Assembly (NCBI GenBank): GCA_018399635.1
Contig: JAGYOH010000010.1
Coordinates: 50,890 to 114,889 of the forward strand
Length of the DNA: 64,000 nt
Source: Clostridia bacterium
GTDB taxonomy: Bacteria > Bacillota > Clostridia > Peptostreptococcales > Acidaminobacteraceae
Direction: 5' to 3'
Shown: one piece after another, positions 26,357 to 35,457 of the stretch
Layout: each line of letters begins with the position of its first letter
Numbering within the stretch: position 1 is the first letter of the stretch
Notes under the pieces: model-generated
The model's database searches: none
Seen by the model: the letters and a program-made list of their open reading frames with translations, nothing else
What the model was told of the DNA's origin: nothing
Made by a program: the position numbers and the translations under genes

Positions 26357-27463
26357 ATGTCGAAAACAAAATTTTTCACCGTCGGCCTGCTACTGATCCT
26401 GGTCCTGGTTTTGACGGCCTGCACCGCCGAGGCGCCGGCGGCCCCGGCTCCTGAAGAGCCGGCTGCCGTGGCTCAGGAGGTGCTGGAGGAGGTTCCGGCG
26501 GAGCCTTTGCTGGAGGACCGGGTGGTGATCTACTCCACCCATGGCGAGGACATGCTGGAAGTGGTGGCTGAGGCCTTTTATGACGAAACCGGGGTCCAGG
26601 TGGACTTCATCAACCTGCGGGGAGAACTCGCAGAGCGGGTTTTGGCGGAAAAGGACAACCCCCAGGCGGATGTCATGTACGGGGGGGCCTCCAATCTTTT
26701 CATGGATCTCAAGGCCCAAGGGGTCTTTGAGGCGGTGGAACCCTCCTGGGCGGCCGCAATGGATCCGATTTTCAAGGACGAAGAGAACTTCTGGTTCGGC
26801 ACGATCCAGACCCCGGTCATCCTCTTCTACAACACAGAAATGCTCAGTGAAGACCAGGTGCCCGGGGACTGGTTTGAACTCGGAGACAGTCGCTACGCCG
26901 GACAGCTGGTTTTCAGGAACGCCCTTTCCTCCTCGGCCAGGGTCATGTACGCCGCCCTGCTGCAGCAGTTCGAAAACAAGGGATCCCTCGATGAGGGCTG
27001 GGAATTCATGAAGGCCATGGATGCCAACACGAAACAGTACTTCGGCAGCGGCACCCTGATGATGCAGGCGGTGGGACGCCAGGAAGCGGCCCTGAGTTTT
27101 TCGACTTTGAATCATATCATGGACAACAAGCTGGGGAACAAGCTGCCCATCGAAATCATCGATCTGAAGAGCGGTTCTCCCGTCATCACCGACGGCATCG
27201 CCGTGATCAAGGACGCCCCTCATCCCGAGGCGGCCAAGGCCTTTCTGGAGTTTGCAGGCAGTCCTGAAATCCAGGGGCTTCTGGCCACGGATTTCAACCG
27301 GATGCCGACCCTGGCCGGTGCTCTGGAGAATTCTCCCGAGTGGATGGGAGAGGTGAGCTTCAAGGTCATGGAGGTGGACTGGGTGGATCTGGCGGCCAAA
27401 CAGGCTGACTGGATGCAGACCTGGGATCTGGAAATCAAGGATTCGGAGAAAGATGTGGAATAA
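26357..27463 (+). CDS. ABC transporter substrate-binding lipoprotein, FbpA/family 1 type
   Basis: A 368-residue lipoprotein (signal ending LVLTAC, Cys 22) with an Ala/Pro/Glu linker. The binding fold begins with DRVVIYSTHGEDMLEVVAEAF, followed by PQADVMYGGASNLF and later SGSPVITDGIAVIKDAPH. This is the family 1/AfuA-FbpA pattern that binds Fe3+, polyamines, thiamine or aminoethylphosphonate, not the ModA pattern. AGGAG lies 8 bases before ATG 26357. It is the first gene behind the probable Moco riboswitch and is followed without a gap by its permease. The ligand is open: iron, an anion such as tungstate, or a phosphonate. Confidence 0.9.
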   Translation: MSKTKFFTVGLLLILVLVLTACTAEAPAAPAPEEPAAVAQEVLEEVPAEPLLEDRVVIYSTHGEDMLEVVAEAFYDETGVQVDFINLRGELAERVLAEKDNPQADVMYGGASNLFMDLKAQGVFEAVEPSWAAAMDPIFKDEENFWFGTIQTPVILFYNTEMLSEDQVPGDWFELGDSRYAGQLVFRNALSSSARVMYAALLQQFENKGSLDEGWEFMKAMDANTKQYFGSGTLMMQAVGRQEAALSFSTLNHIMDNKLGNKLPIEIIDLKSGSPVITDGIAVIKDAPHPEAAKAFLEFAGSPEIQGLLATDFNRMPTLAGALENSPEWMGEVSFKVMEVDWVDLAAKQADWMQTWDLEIKDSEKDVE

Positions 27464-29086
27464 GTGAAAAATCTGCTTAAAATCGGTTTGATGTTGATTT
27501 TGGGAGTTCTGATCATCTACCCGGCTTTCAGCACCCTCCTGGTCAGTCTGAGGACTGACCGGGGGTTTTCTTTTGAAAACTATCATTATCTGTTCACGAC
27601 CCAGGGTTCTCTTGAAGCCATGGGCAACACGCTCCTGCTGGGGGTTCTGACGGTGTTGGTCTGCGGTCTGATCGGGACTTTTTTGGCGTTTTTTGTCCAT
27701 TTCTTTGACACCCCTTGGCGAAGAACCCTGGACCGGCTGCTGCTGCTGCCCCTGGTGGTTCCGGGGCTGGTCATCGTGGTGGCCTTCGTCCAGCTCTATG
27801 GTGAAAGCGGACTGGTTACCAAGACCCTTGAGAGTGTTTTCAAGCTGGAGCAGACTCCCTACCGTTTCAGCGGACTTTCCGGCATACTCCTGGTCCATGC
27901 CTACACCCAGTACATTTATTTCTACATGAACGTGTCCCTGGCGATCAAGCAGCTGGACCGGCAGGTCATTGATGCGGCCCTGAATCTCGGGGCCTCCTAC
28001 AGGGAGGTCTTCACTTCGGTGATCCTGCCCTATATCAAGCCCGCCCTCATCAGCGCCAGCGTGCTGACCTTCATGACCGGCATCGGTTCCTTTTCGGCTC
28101 CCAGCATCATCGGTGGCGGCTTCAAGGTCCTGACGACCCAGATCCTGATGTCCAAGGCCAACATGTTCCTGGAGCTTGCCGGCGCCCAGGTCATGGTCCT
28201 GGTGCTTTTTGCCACGGTTTATCTCAGCCTGGGGAGATACTACGAAAAAAGAGTCTCCTTCGAATCCGGGGTCAGAGAGCCCCGTATGGATCCGGTGAGA
28301 ATCAAGGCCCCCTCCCTGAGGGTCCTCACCGCCTTGACAGGCGGCGCCCTGGTGGTCATGATCCTCCTGCCCGTCGCGGCCATTTTCCTCCTGTCCTTTG
28401 TGGCGCCGGGGACCTGGATGGTGGACATTTACCCAAGGGCCTTCAGTCTGGACAACTACATCCGGATCTTCACGCGGTCCAGAAGCTTCCAGCCCTTTGC
28501 CAACAGCCTTCAAATGGCCACTCTGGCGGCGGTCTTCGCCGCTTTCATCGCCGTGCCGACGGCCTATATCACCACGAAAACCAGGTCGAGGACCAGGCCG
28601 TTTTTCGAGTTTGCCGTCATGCTGCCCTTTGCCATGCCCTCGAGCGCCATCGCCATCAACATGATCACCGGCTTCTCCCATGTGCTGCTGGGAGCCTGGG
28701 TCCTGCTGCCTCTGGCCTATCTGGTCCATTCCCTCCCCCTGGGGGTGCGGTCCGTGGTGCTTTCCTATGAGCGGATGAAAAAGGATTACACCGAAGCGTC
28801 GAGGAATCTTGGCGCCGGCAATCTGAGAACCTTCACGGGAATCACCCTCCCCCTCATTGCACCGGGCATCTGGGCGGGAATCCTGCTGGTCTTCATCAGA
28901 AGTCTCGGGGAGTATACGATTTCATCATTCTTATACACCCCGTCCAACCGGCCCCTGGCCATTGCCATGGTCAACAGCATGTTTGATTTCGAAATCGGTC
29001 TGGCCATGGCCTATGGGACCCTGGTCCTGCTGGTCACCCTCGTGGGGAGCGGCTTGATCAGAAATCTGCAGGACATCACCCGTTGA
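27464..29086 (+). CDS. ABC transporter permease with two fused membrane domains (FbpB-like)
   Basis: The 540-residue protein contains two BPD-type transmembrane domains in tandem, each with the cytoplasmic EAA loop. The first reads AALNLGASYREVFTSVILP (near 170), the second EASRNLGAGNLRTFTGITLP (near 440). Fused two-domain permeases of this kind serve Fe3+, AEP-phosphonate and related importers. GTG 27464 follows the preceding stop codon directly. It overlaps the ribosome site of the next gene. Confidence 0.93.
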   Translation: MKNLLKIGLMLILGVLIIYPAFSTLLVSLRTDRGFSFENYHYLFTTQGSLEAMGNTLLLGVLTVLVCGLIGTFLAFFVHFFDTPWRRTLDRLLLLPLVVPGLVIVVAFVQLYGESGLVTKTLESVFKLEQTPYRFSGLSGILLVHAYTQYIYFYMNVSLAIKQLDRQVIDAALNLGASYREVFTSVILPYIKPALISASVLTFMTGIGSFSAPSIIGGGFKVLTTQILMSKANMFLELAGAQVMVLVLFATVYLSLGRYYEKRVSFESGVREPRMDPVRIKAPSLRVLTALTGGALVVMILLPVAAIFLLSFVAPGTWMVDIYPRAFSLDNYIRIFTRSRSFQPFANSLQMATLAAVFAAFIAVPTAYITTKTRSRTRPFFEFAVMLPFAMPSSAIAINMITGFSHVLLGAWVLLPLAYLVHSLPLGVRSVVLSYERMKKDYTEASRNLGAGNLRTFTGITLPLIAPGIWAGILLVFIRSLGEYTISSFLYTPSNRPLAIAMVNSMFDFEIGLAMAYGTLVLLVTLVGSGLIRNLQDITR

Positions 29087-29100
29087 AGGAGGGGTATTTA

Positions 29101-29925
29101 ATGGTGAAAAAAGGAATCACCCACAGTGTCAAACCCTTTAATGAAGATGCCTATGGCCTCACGGACCACGGCGCCTTCGTCCTTGACGGGGCCTCGGGTC
29201 TGGACTCCGAAGACCAGGCGGCGGTGGTGGCCATGGTCGGCTGGTGGCAGGCCTACCTCATGACCCACCTCGATGATCTGGACCGGTCCCTGCAGGATAT
29301 TCTCTTGAAGGGCATCGAAGAATTCAACACCCTGGCAAACCCTGGGAAAAAATCCAAGCTTGAACAGGTTTCCTCGGCCATCGGTATTGTCCGGAGGCGG
29401 GAAGCGGGACTGGAGTGCTTTGTCCTGGGGGATGTGGAGATTTCCATCAAATATCGAAGCGGGGAGGTCAAGATTCTGACGGACCGGCGGATCAAGGACT
29501 TCGATCAGGAAGTGATCGATGTGATGCAGTCGGATCCCGACAGGGAGGAGGCCTGTGTTTTCAAGGGATTCACCCGTCAGGAGTGGGAGCTGTTGAAGAT
29601 CAATCGATTGAAGATGAATACCGAGGAAGGCTACTATATTCTCAGCCATGATCCCCGGGCGGTCCACAGAGGGGTCTATGCCCTGGAAGCCCGGGACGAG
29701 ATCGACTGTTGCGTGATTTTCAGCGACGGTTTCAGTCCCCTGGACCAGGTCTATCCCCGGGGCGATCTCATGGCCAGGATGAATCAAGGGGGTCTGAAGG
29801 CGGTCCTGGAAGAACTCAGAACCCATGAAAAAGAGGATTTCTACAAACGCAAAATGAAACGATTGAAAACCCATGACGATGCCACGGCGGTCCTCTGGCG
29901 GTTTTCAACTCCCGGGGGGGCTTAG
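29101..29925 (+). CDS. PP2C-like protein phosphatase inside an ABC transporter operon
   Basis: A 274-residue soluble protein with the main PP2C acidic motifs: N14-E15-D16, D29-G30, S208-D209-G210 and D259-D260-A-T. These bind the two Mn/Mg ions in PP2C enzymes, so the site looks intact. It is short for a PP2C and starts without any extra domain. ATG 29101 is chosen because AGGAGG (29087-29092) is 8 bases upstream. It sits between the permease and the ATPase genes with gaps of 14 and 3 bases. A phosphatase as an integral member of an import operon is unusual; no matching kinase gene is visible nearby. Confidence 0.85.
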   Translation: MVKKGITHSVKPFNEDAYGLTDHGAFVLDGASGLDSEDQAAVVAMVGWWQAYLMTHLDDLDRSLQDILLKGIEEFNTLANPGKKSKLEQVSSAIGIVRRREAGLECFVLGDVEISIKYRSGEVKILTDRRIKDFDQEVIDVMQSDPDREEACVFKGFTRQEWELLKINRLKMNTEEGYYILSHDPRAVHRGVYALEARDEIDCCVIFSDGFSPLDQVYPRGDLMARMNQGGLKAVLEELRTHEKEDFYKRKMKRLKTHDDATAVLWRFSTPGGA

Positions 29926-29928
29926 GGC

Positions 29929-30891
29929 ATGACCATTGAACTCCAGGGCATTGCCTATGCCTACGGGACAGAACCGGCAGTGAGGGGGGTTGACCTCTCC
30001 CTTGAACAGGGGGAGCTGGTGGCCCTGCTAGGACCCTCCGGCTGCGGCAAGACCACCCTGTTGAAAATCATTGCAGGGCTCCTCTCGGGTGCTCAAGGGA
30101 GAATATTCATCGATGCGGAGGAGGTCACCCTTCGACCGGCCCAGGACAGGCAGGCGGTGATGGTCTTTCAGAATTACGCCCTCTTTCCCCACCTGTCAGT
30201 GGCGGGAAATATCGGTTACGGGCTGAAAATGAGGGGAATGGGGAAAAAAGACCGGGAGCAAGCCGTCAGAGAAATCATGGAAAAGGTGGAGCTCGGGGGG
30301 CTGGGCGACCGGAAAATCCACAGCATCAGCGGCGGACAGCAGCAAAGGGTCGCCCTGGCGAGAGCCCTGGTTCTCAAGCCCCGGGTCCTGCTCTTTGATG
30401 AACCCCTGAGCAATCTTGATGAAAAATTGAGAATCGCCATGCGGCAGGAGATCAGGGGGATCCAGCAGGAACTGGGCATCACCAGCCTCTATGTCACCCA
30501 CGACCAGGAGGAGGCCATGGCCATCGCCGACCGGATCGCGGTGATGCGGGACGGGGAGATCCAGCAGGTGGGGGATCCCAGGGAGGTCTATGAAAACCCG
30601 GTCAATGCCTTTGTCGCCCGCTTCATGGGGGAGTGCAATTTTTTGACCGGGGGTGGTGCGACCCTGGTCTGCCGACCGGACACCCTGGTCCTGGATCCTC
30701 TCGGAGACATGGCGGGGACCGTGGTGGCCAGTGAATACCTGGGGAGTCTGGTGAGATACAAGGTCAGGGTGGGCGAGGTCGTTTTTGTCGGAGAGACCTC
30801 TTCAAGACAGACTTTCAACAATCAGCTGGCTGCGGGAGAAAAGATCCGGTTCCGGATGGATCGTGAACGCTGCTCCGTCATGGGGAAATGA
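29929..30891 (+). CDS. ABC transporter ATP-binding protein (FbpC/PotA type)
   Basis: A 320-residue ATPase with Walker A GPSGCGKTTL, Q-loop FQNYALFPH, signature SGGQQQRVALARAL, Walker B LLFDEPLSNLD and the switch His in VTHDQEEAMA. The last ~90 residues form a TOBE-type regulatory domain, as in transporters for Fe3+, polyamines and sulphate. It energises the fused permease upstream and closes the operon; a terminator follows at once. Confidence 0.95.
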   Translation: MTIELQGIAYAYGTEPAVRGVDLSLEQGELVALLGPSGCGKTTLLKIIAGLLSGAQGRIFIDAEEVTLRPAQDRQAVMVFQNYALFPHLSVAGNIGYGLKMRGMGKKDREQAVREIMEKVELGGLGDRKIHSISGGQQQRVALARALVLKPRVLLFDEPLSNLDEKLRIAMRQEIRGIQQELGITSLYVTHDQEEAMAIADRIAVMRDGEIQQVGDPREVYENPVNAFVARFMGECNFLTGGGATLVCRPDTLVLDPLGDMAGTVVASEYLGSLVRYKVRVGEVVFVGETSSRQTFNNQLAAGEKIRFRMDRERCSVMGK

Positions 30892-30895
30892 CTTG

Positions 30896-30928
30896 GAAAA
30901 ACCGCCTGGGTGACACCGGCGGTTTTTT
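30896..30928 (+). terminator. Terminator of the ABC/PP2C operon
   Basis: AAACCGCC and GGCGGTTT flank an 11-base loop and run into six T. Confidence 0.85.
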
Positions 30929-30986
30929 ATGATTCAGGATGGGTAAAAGATAAGTGGTTTAAGCATTGATTGGAGGCGTTTGGGGT

Positions 30987-32570
30987 ATGAGACTCTTCAC
31001 CGAAGGTGAAATTCGGCAGCTTGAGGCCGATTTCATGAAAACCATGGGTCCGGGGGATCCGACCTTGATGGTCAGGGCCGGAAGAGCCCTGGGAGAAAAA
31101 TGTCTGGAGATTGCGGGACTTTCAGAGGGGTCCGGGAAAATCCTCCTGGTTTGCGGCAAGGGGGGCAACGGGGGGGACGGCCTGGTGGCCGCCGGTTTTC
31201 TGATTGAAAAGGGTCTTGAGACGACCTTGTTTCTCATGAGCGCCGCCAAGGCCCTCAGGGGGGAATGCCGCCACCATTACCAGGCCCTTGCCGATGGGGG
31301 AGGGAGGATTCTTCCCCTGGTCACCCCGGAGGATCTGACCCGCCTCAAGACTGAAATGAAGACCCATGATCTTCTGGTGGACGCCATTTACGGCATCGGC
31401 TTCAAGGGGGGGCTGAGTCCTTTCGATGAAGAGGTGATCCGGGCCATCAACGGTTTTGAGGGAAAGGTCCTCAGCGCCGACATCCCCTCGGGGGTGGCGG
31501 CCGATACCGGCAGGACCGGTTCCCTGGCGGTCCGGGCGGATTTCACCCTGACCTTCGGTTTTGCCAAGGCCGGCCTGTTTTTGGAGCCGGGCAGGAGTCT
31601 GGCAGGAGAGCTGTCGGTGGTCGATCTGGGTCTCAGGCCGGAGGAGGACAGGCAGGAGGGAGTCCTCGAAGTCATCACCCCTCAGTGGTGTGAGAGGGCT
31701 TTGCCTCAAAGAAGCCCCGCCGCCCACAAGGGGGATTTCGGGCATGTCCTGGTGATCGGTGGACAGAGGGGGATGGCGGGGGCCGTGGTCATGGCCGCCG
31801 AGGCCGCCCTCTTGTCCGGAGCCGGTCTGGTGAGTGTCGCCGCCCCTGAAGGTCTCCACGACATCATCGCCGTGAAGCTGACGGAGGTGATGCAGCATCC
31901 CCTGCCCCAGGCAGTGGGGGGCTATGCGGCCCTCACGGCGGCAGAGGAGCTTCTGAGGGCCCTTCAGAAGGCCACCGTGGTGGCCCTGGGGCCCGGCATG
32001 GGCACTGCCTCTGAAACCGTGGCCCTCTTGAAACTGGTCCTGCCTCAAATCCAGGTGCCCCTGGTGGTGGATGCCGATGGACTGAATGGCATTGCTCTGA
32101 TCCTCAAGGAGGAGGAGGGCTTTTTCAGCCGGCTGAAGATGCCTCTGGTCCTGACGCCCCACCCCGGGGAACTGTCCCGATTGACGGGGCGGTCGGTTGA
32201 AGTCCTCGAATCCCAGCGGGTGGCCTGGGCCAGGACCTGTGCCGGGCAGTGGGGGGCGACCCTGGTTTCAAAGGGGGCTTCCACCCTGGTGGCTGAAGGC
32301 GGCGGCAGGGTGCATCTCAATCCCACCGGCAATTCCGGCATGGCCACCGGGGGCAGCGGCGATGTCCTGACGGGAATCATCAGCGGCCTCCTGGCCCAGG
32401 GCCTGGAGCCCTTTGAAGCCGCTTCTCTCGGCGCCTTTCTCCATGGCAGGGCCGGTGACCTGGCCCTGCTGGAAAAGGGCTCTTACAGTCTGAGAGCCGG
32501 CGACCTGCTGGCCTTTCTGCCTGCGGCCTTTCTTTCAATAAAAAAACCCGGGGGGAATCCCGGGCTTTGA
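30987..32570 (+). CDS. nnr: Bifunctional NAD(P)H-hydrate epimerase/dehydratase
   Basis: The 527-residue protein joins two enzymes that repair hydrated NAD(P)H. The N-terminal YjeF/NnrE epimerase half (1 to about 215) has GKGGNGGDGLVAA and DAIYGIGFKGG. The C-terminal NnrD dehydratase half has GGQRGMAGAVVMAAEAAL, ALGPGMG and NPTGNSGMATGGSGDVLTG, which holds the ADP- and phosphate-binding loop. The start at ATG 30987 follows GGAGG (30972-30976). The fused layout is common in bacteria. It is monocistronic here. Confidence 0.95.
   Translation: MRLFTEGEIRQLEADFMKTMGPGDPTLMVRAGRALGEKCLEIAGLSEGSGKILLVCGKGGNGGDGLVAAGFLIEKGLETTLFLMSAAKALRGECRHHYQALADGGGRILPLVTPEDLTRLKTEMKTHDLLVDAIYGIGFKGGLSPFDEEVIRAINGFEGKVLSADIPSGVAADTGRTGSLAVRADFTLTFGFAKAGLFLEPGRSLAGELSVVDLGLRPEEDRQEGVLEVITPQWCERALPQRSPAAHKGDFGHVLVIGGQRGMAGAVVMAAEAALLSGAGLVSVAAPEGLHDIIAVKLTEVMQHPLPQAVGGYAALTAAEELLRALQKATVVALGPGMGTASETVALLKLVLPQIQVPLVVDADGLNGIALILKEEEGFFSRLKMPLVLTPHPGELSRLTGRSVEVLESQRVAWARTCAGQWGATLVSKGASTLVAEGGGRVHLNPTGNSGMATGGSGDVLTGIISGLLAQGLEPFEAASLGAFLHGRAGDLALLEKGSYSLRAGDLLAFLPAAFLSIKKPGGNPGL
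32541..32567 (-). terminator. Terminator of the CPBP protease gene
   Basis: On the minus strand CCCGGG pairs with CCCGGG across GATTCC-type loop bases, followed by seven T. It overlaps the 3' end of the nnr coding sequence and may act weakly in the plus direction too. Confidence 0.7.
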
Positions 32571-32585
32571 ATCAGGTTTTCTGGT

Positions 32586-33254
32586 TCAAAAAAGGAAGAG
32601 GGCGACGGTGTTGATGCCCAGGTTGGCGAAAAAATGGATGAGCCAGGTTGCGGTGAAGGAATCCTCCCTTGAAGCCAGCCGGTTGAAGAAGAAACCCGTC
32701 AACAGCAGAAAGACCAGGATGAGGGTGAAGAGGGGGAGGGTGAACCAGGCCTTCATGATGGCGATGTGATAGAGGGAGAAGAGGAGGGCGCTGAAGAAAG
32801 AGGAGAATTTTTCACCGGCATGCCTCCTCAGCCCCAGATAGGCGATTCCCCTGAAATAGAACTCCTCCAGGAAGGCGTTGACGGTGGCGATGTAAAGGGC
32901 GACGAAGAGAAAATTGTCCCGGTTGATGCCGAGATTCCTCTGAAGATTCACCGTCACCCGGGACAGGTCGAAATAAGGACCCAGCAGCAGATAGGCCAGA
33001 AGAATGAAGCCGTAGGTCAGAATCCCGATGACAAGGGGGGTCTTGAGGTGGCCTGGCCTGAGGGCGAAGAGCCCTTTCAGGGCGGGTTTTTCAAGGAGGT
33101 ATAGGGCGGCGATGGGGATCAGACCGAAGACACCCAGTTTGATCATGGATTTGACCCAGTAGCCCGGCATGAGGACAAGCTCCACCCAGGCCATGACCAG
33201 GCAGCCCAGGAGGAGAAAGAAGATGTATTTTCCAGTATCAAGTCGTGTCTGCAT
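32586..33254 (-). CDS. CPBP family intramembrane metalloprotease
   Basis: A 222-residue membrane protein of the CAAX/CPBP family. The catalytic motifs are present: EEFYFRG (EExxxR), the His of LYHIAI and WLIHFFAN (HxxxN). Members cleave membrane substrates, process peptides or give self-protection against bacteriocins. No bacteriocin genes are near, so the target is unknown. Confidence 0.9.
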   Translation of the reverse strand: MQTRLDTGKYIFFLLLGCLVMAWVELVLMPGYWVKSMIKLGVFGLIPIAALYLLEKPALKGLFALRPGHLKTPLVIGILTYGFILLAYLLLGPYFDLSRVTVNLQRNLGINRDNFLFVALYIATVNAFLEEFYFRGIAYLGLRRHAGEKFSSFFSALLFSLYHIAIMKAWFTLPLFTLILVFLLLTGFFFNRLASREDSFTATWLIHFFANLGINTVALFLF

Positions 33255-33337
33255 GACTTCAGTCTAATACAAAAGGGATCATAAGTCATTAAAATTTGAA
33301 GGTTTTTGCCCTGTGTCCCAGAAAGAAGGTCAGTCGA

Positions 33338-34432
33338 ATGATTAGAGTCGGTTTGTTGGTCAACCCCATCGCGGGAATGGGAGGTGCCGTCGGTCTCAAA
33401 GGAACGGATGGCGGCATGTACGAGAGGGCCCTGGCCCTGGGAGCCACCCCCGTGACCCCCGTCAGGATCCAACAGGTCCTTTCCCTGGTGACCCGGAGGG
33501 ATCTGCATTTTTTAGCCGCCCCCGGCAGGATGGGGGAGGTCCATCTCAAGGGGTTCCCCTTTCACTATGAGGTGGTGGGGGAAAGCCGGGACAAGACCAC
33601 TTCCCAGGATACGAAGAGCATCCTGACCCGGATGCGGGCCATGGGGGTCGCCCTGGTGATTTTCGTGGGTGGCGACGGTACGGCCCGGGATGTCCTGGAT
33701 GTTCTGGGGACTGAGATTCCCGTCATCGGCATTCCCTCAGGGGTGAAGATGTTCAGCTCGGTTTTCGCCCTGTCCCCCCATGCGGCGGCGGCCATGATCA
33801 ACAGCTTCGGCGAGGATTTCATTGAAAAAGAGGTTCTGGATATCGATGAAGAGGCCTTTCGGGAAAACCGCCTGGTATCGAAGCTCTACGGTTACGTGAG
33901 GGTGCCGGACTTCGACAAGCTCCTGCAGGGTAAAAAGGAGGCCTCGGACGTCTCGTCGAGGGGGGTGGACAAGAAGGCGGAGGTGGCCGCCTATGTCCTC
34001 GAGCATATGGAAAAGGGCGTGGTCTATCTCCTGGGCCCCGGAACGACCCTCAAAAGCATCGCCGACGGCCTCGGGGTGGCCAAAACCCTTCTGGGAGTGG
34101 ATGCCTATCATGACGGGACCCTCATCGGAGAGGACGTCAACGAGGCGGCCATTCTTGAAATCCTCCAGGAATTCCCCAGGGTCAAGGTGATCATCACCCC
34201 CATCGGGGGCAACGGCTTCATCTTCGGCCGGGGGTCCAGGCAGCTGTCCGCCAGGGTCCTCGGGCGACTTGCCAAGGAGGACATCCTCGTGGTCAGCACC
34301 CTTGACAAGGTGGGTGGCCTGAGGGTCCTGAGGGTGGATTCCGGTGACACCGCCGTGGACGAGCGGTTCAAGGGCGCCATGCCCGTCCTGGTGGGCTACG
34401 GTGAGGAAATCATGATGGAGGTGGAGATTTGA
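33338..34432 (+). CDS. ATP-NAD kinase family protein
   Basis: 364 residues with the NAD-kinase/DAGK fold. It opens with IRVGLLVNPIAGMGG and carries the diagnostic GGDGTARDVLD near 115, followed by GIPSGVKMFS. It resembles the AcoX-like subgroup and is longer than NadK (about 290). ATG 33338 follows AGAAGGT. Its stop overlaps the start of the aminotransferase gene (TGATG), so the two are coupled. Whether it phosphorylates NAD or another metabolite is not shown. Confidence 0.85.
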   Translation: MIRVGLLVNPIAGMGGAVGLKGTDGGMYERALALGATPVTPVRIQQVLSLVTRRDLHFLAAPGRMGEVHLKGFPFHYEVVGESRDKTTSQDTKSILTRMRAMGVALVIFVGGDGTARDVLDVLGTEIPVIGIPSGVKMFSSVFALSPHAAAAMINSFGEDFIEKEVLDIDEEAFRENRLVSKLYGYVRVPDFDKLLQGKKEASDVSSRGVDKKAEVAAYVLEHMEKGVVYLLGPGTTLKSIADGLGVAKTLLGVDAYHDGTLIGEDVNEAAILEILQEFPRVKVIITPIGGNGFIFGRGSRQLSARVLGRLAKEDILVVSTLDKVGGLRVLRVDSGDTAVDERFKGAMPVLVGYGEEIMMEVEI

Positions 34433-35391
34433 TGGATTTTTCCGGCAATGAATCCCCCCATCCCCCCGCTCCCGGCGTCGCCAGGGCCCTTGCTTCCCAC
34501 GGGGGGGACCTCAATCGTTATGTGACCCCAAGGGAGCTTGACAGCCTCAGGGAGGCCTTGTCGGCCTATACCGGGGTCGGGGTTGAAGGGATCCTTCCTG
34601 GAAGCGGCACGGACTATCTGCTCAACGAGTTTCTGGGGCGGCTCAGAGGCCCGGGGAATCTGGTGAGCACCCATCCGGGGATGCTTTCTCGGACCACCCT
34701 CGGCCGGTATCCCGGAAGAGGACTCAGGAGAATCCAGCTCAGACCCCCTGGCTTCAGCCTGGATCTGTCCCCCTATAAGGGAGAGGCCGCGATTTATCTC
34801 TTCGACCGGCCCAATGATCCCACGGGACAGTCCCTGGTCTCAGGGGACCAGATCGAGGAGCTGCTGAAGAATCCCGAAAACAGGGTGATCATCGATGAAG
34901 CCTACAGTGAATATGCCCGGGAGACCCTGCTCGGTCTGCTGCCGGAGTATCCCAACCTGGGGATTCTCAGGACCCTGGACAAGGCCTTCGGCCTGGGGGG
35001 ACTCAGGGTGAGTTATCTCCTGGTGGGCCAGGCCATGAAGGACCAGATCAGGGGGATCGACCCCCTGCTCAACCGGCCCGCCATTGCAGGCGCCGTGGCG
35101 GCTTTGGGTGACATCGGGTTCATGAGGGACCAGGTGAAGAAAATCAGGGAAGAAAGAAATTGGCTGGCGGGTGAACTTGAGACCCTTGGACTCAAGGTCT
35201 ACCCCTCGGCAACCAATTTTCTGCTGGTCGCCAGTGAAGACCGTGATCTGGCCTTGAAATTGAGGGCCGGGGACCTGGTGGTCGCTGACGTGTCCAAGGG
35301 CTGGTTTCAAGGTCATTTCCGCATTGGCCCGAGGGGGCGGGCTGACAACGTCCTCCTGTTGAAGGGCATTGAAAAGTCCCTCAATATGTAA
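34432..35391 (+). CDS. PLP-dependent aminotransferase, HisC/CobD-like
   Basis: A 319-residue fold-type I enzyme. It has NDPTGQ in place of the usual NPTG region, the aspartate and tyrosine of VIIDEAYSEY, and a Schiff-base lysine in LDKAFGLGGLRVSY. The usual Ser before that Lys is Asp. It is a little shorter than HisC (about 350). No histidine or cobalamin genes are near, so the name by family only is safe. The start codon overlaps the NAD-kinase-like gene. Confidence 0.85.
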   Translation: MDFSGNESPHPPAPGVARALASHGGDLNRYVTPRELDSLREALSAYTGVGVEGILPGSGTDYLLNEFLGRLRGPGNLVSTHPGMLSRTTLGRYPGRGLRRIQLRPPGFSLDLSPYKGEAAIYLFDRPNDPTGQSLVSGDQIEELLKNPENRVIIDEAYSEYARETLLGLLPEYPNLGILRTLDKAFGLGGLRVSYLLVGQAMKDQIRGIDPLLNRPAIAGAVAALGDIGFMRDQVKKIREERNWLAGELETLGLKVYPSATNFLLVASEDRDLALKLRAGDLVVADVSKGWFQGHFRIGPRGRADNVLLLKGIEKSLNM

Positions 35392-35398
35392 TATATAT

Positions 35399-35427
35399 TT
35401 GACATAAAATATAATATATGATACATT
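35399..35427 (+). promoter_or_regulatory. Promoter of the XRE regulator gene
   Basis: TTGACA, a 17-base AT-rich spacer and TACATT. The spacer contains an ATATAATATAT-like dyad that could be the operator of the small regulator. Confidence 0.6.
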
Positions 35428-35457
35428 TATCTCAAAGAAGGTCATTGAGGGGGTCCC

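Noticed and set aside
26390..28729. A 779-residue open frame on the minus strand
   Set aside because: It lies opposite the ABC binding protein and permease genes. Its product is rich in His, Gln, Asp and Gly from reading high-GC codons backwards, has no domain and no ribosome site.
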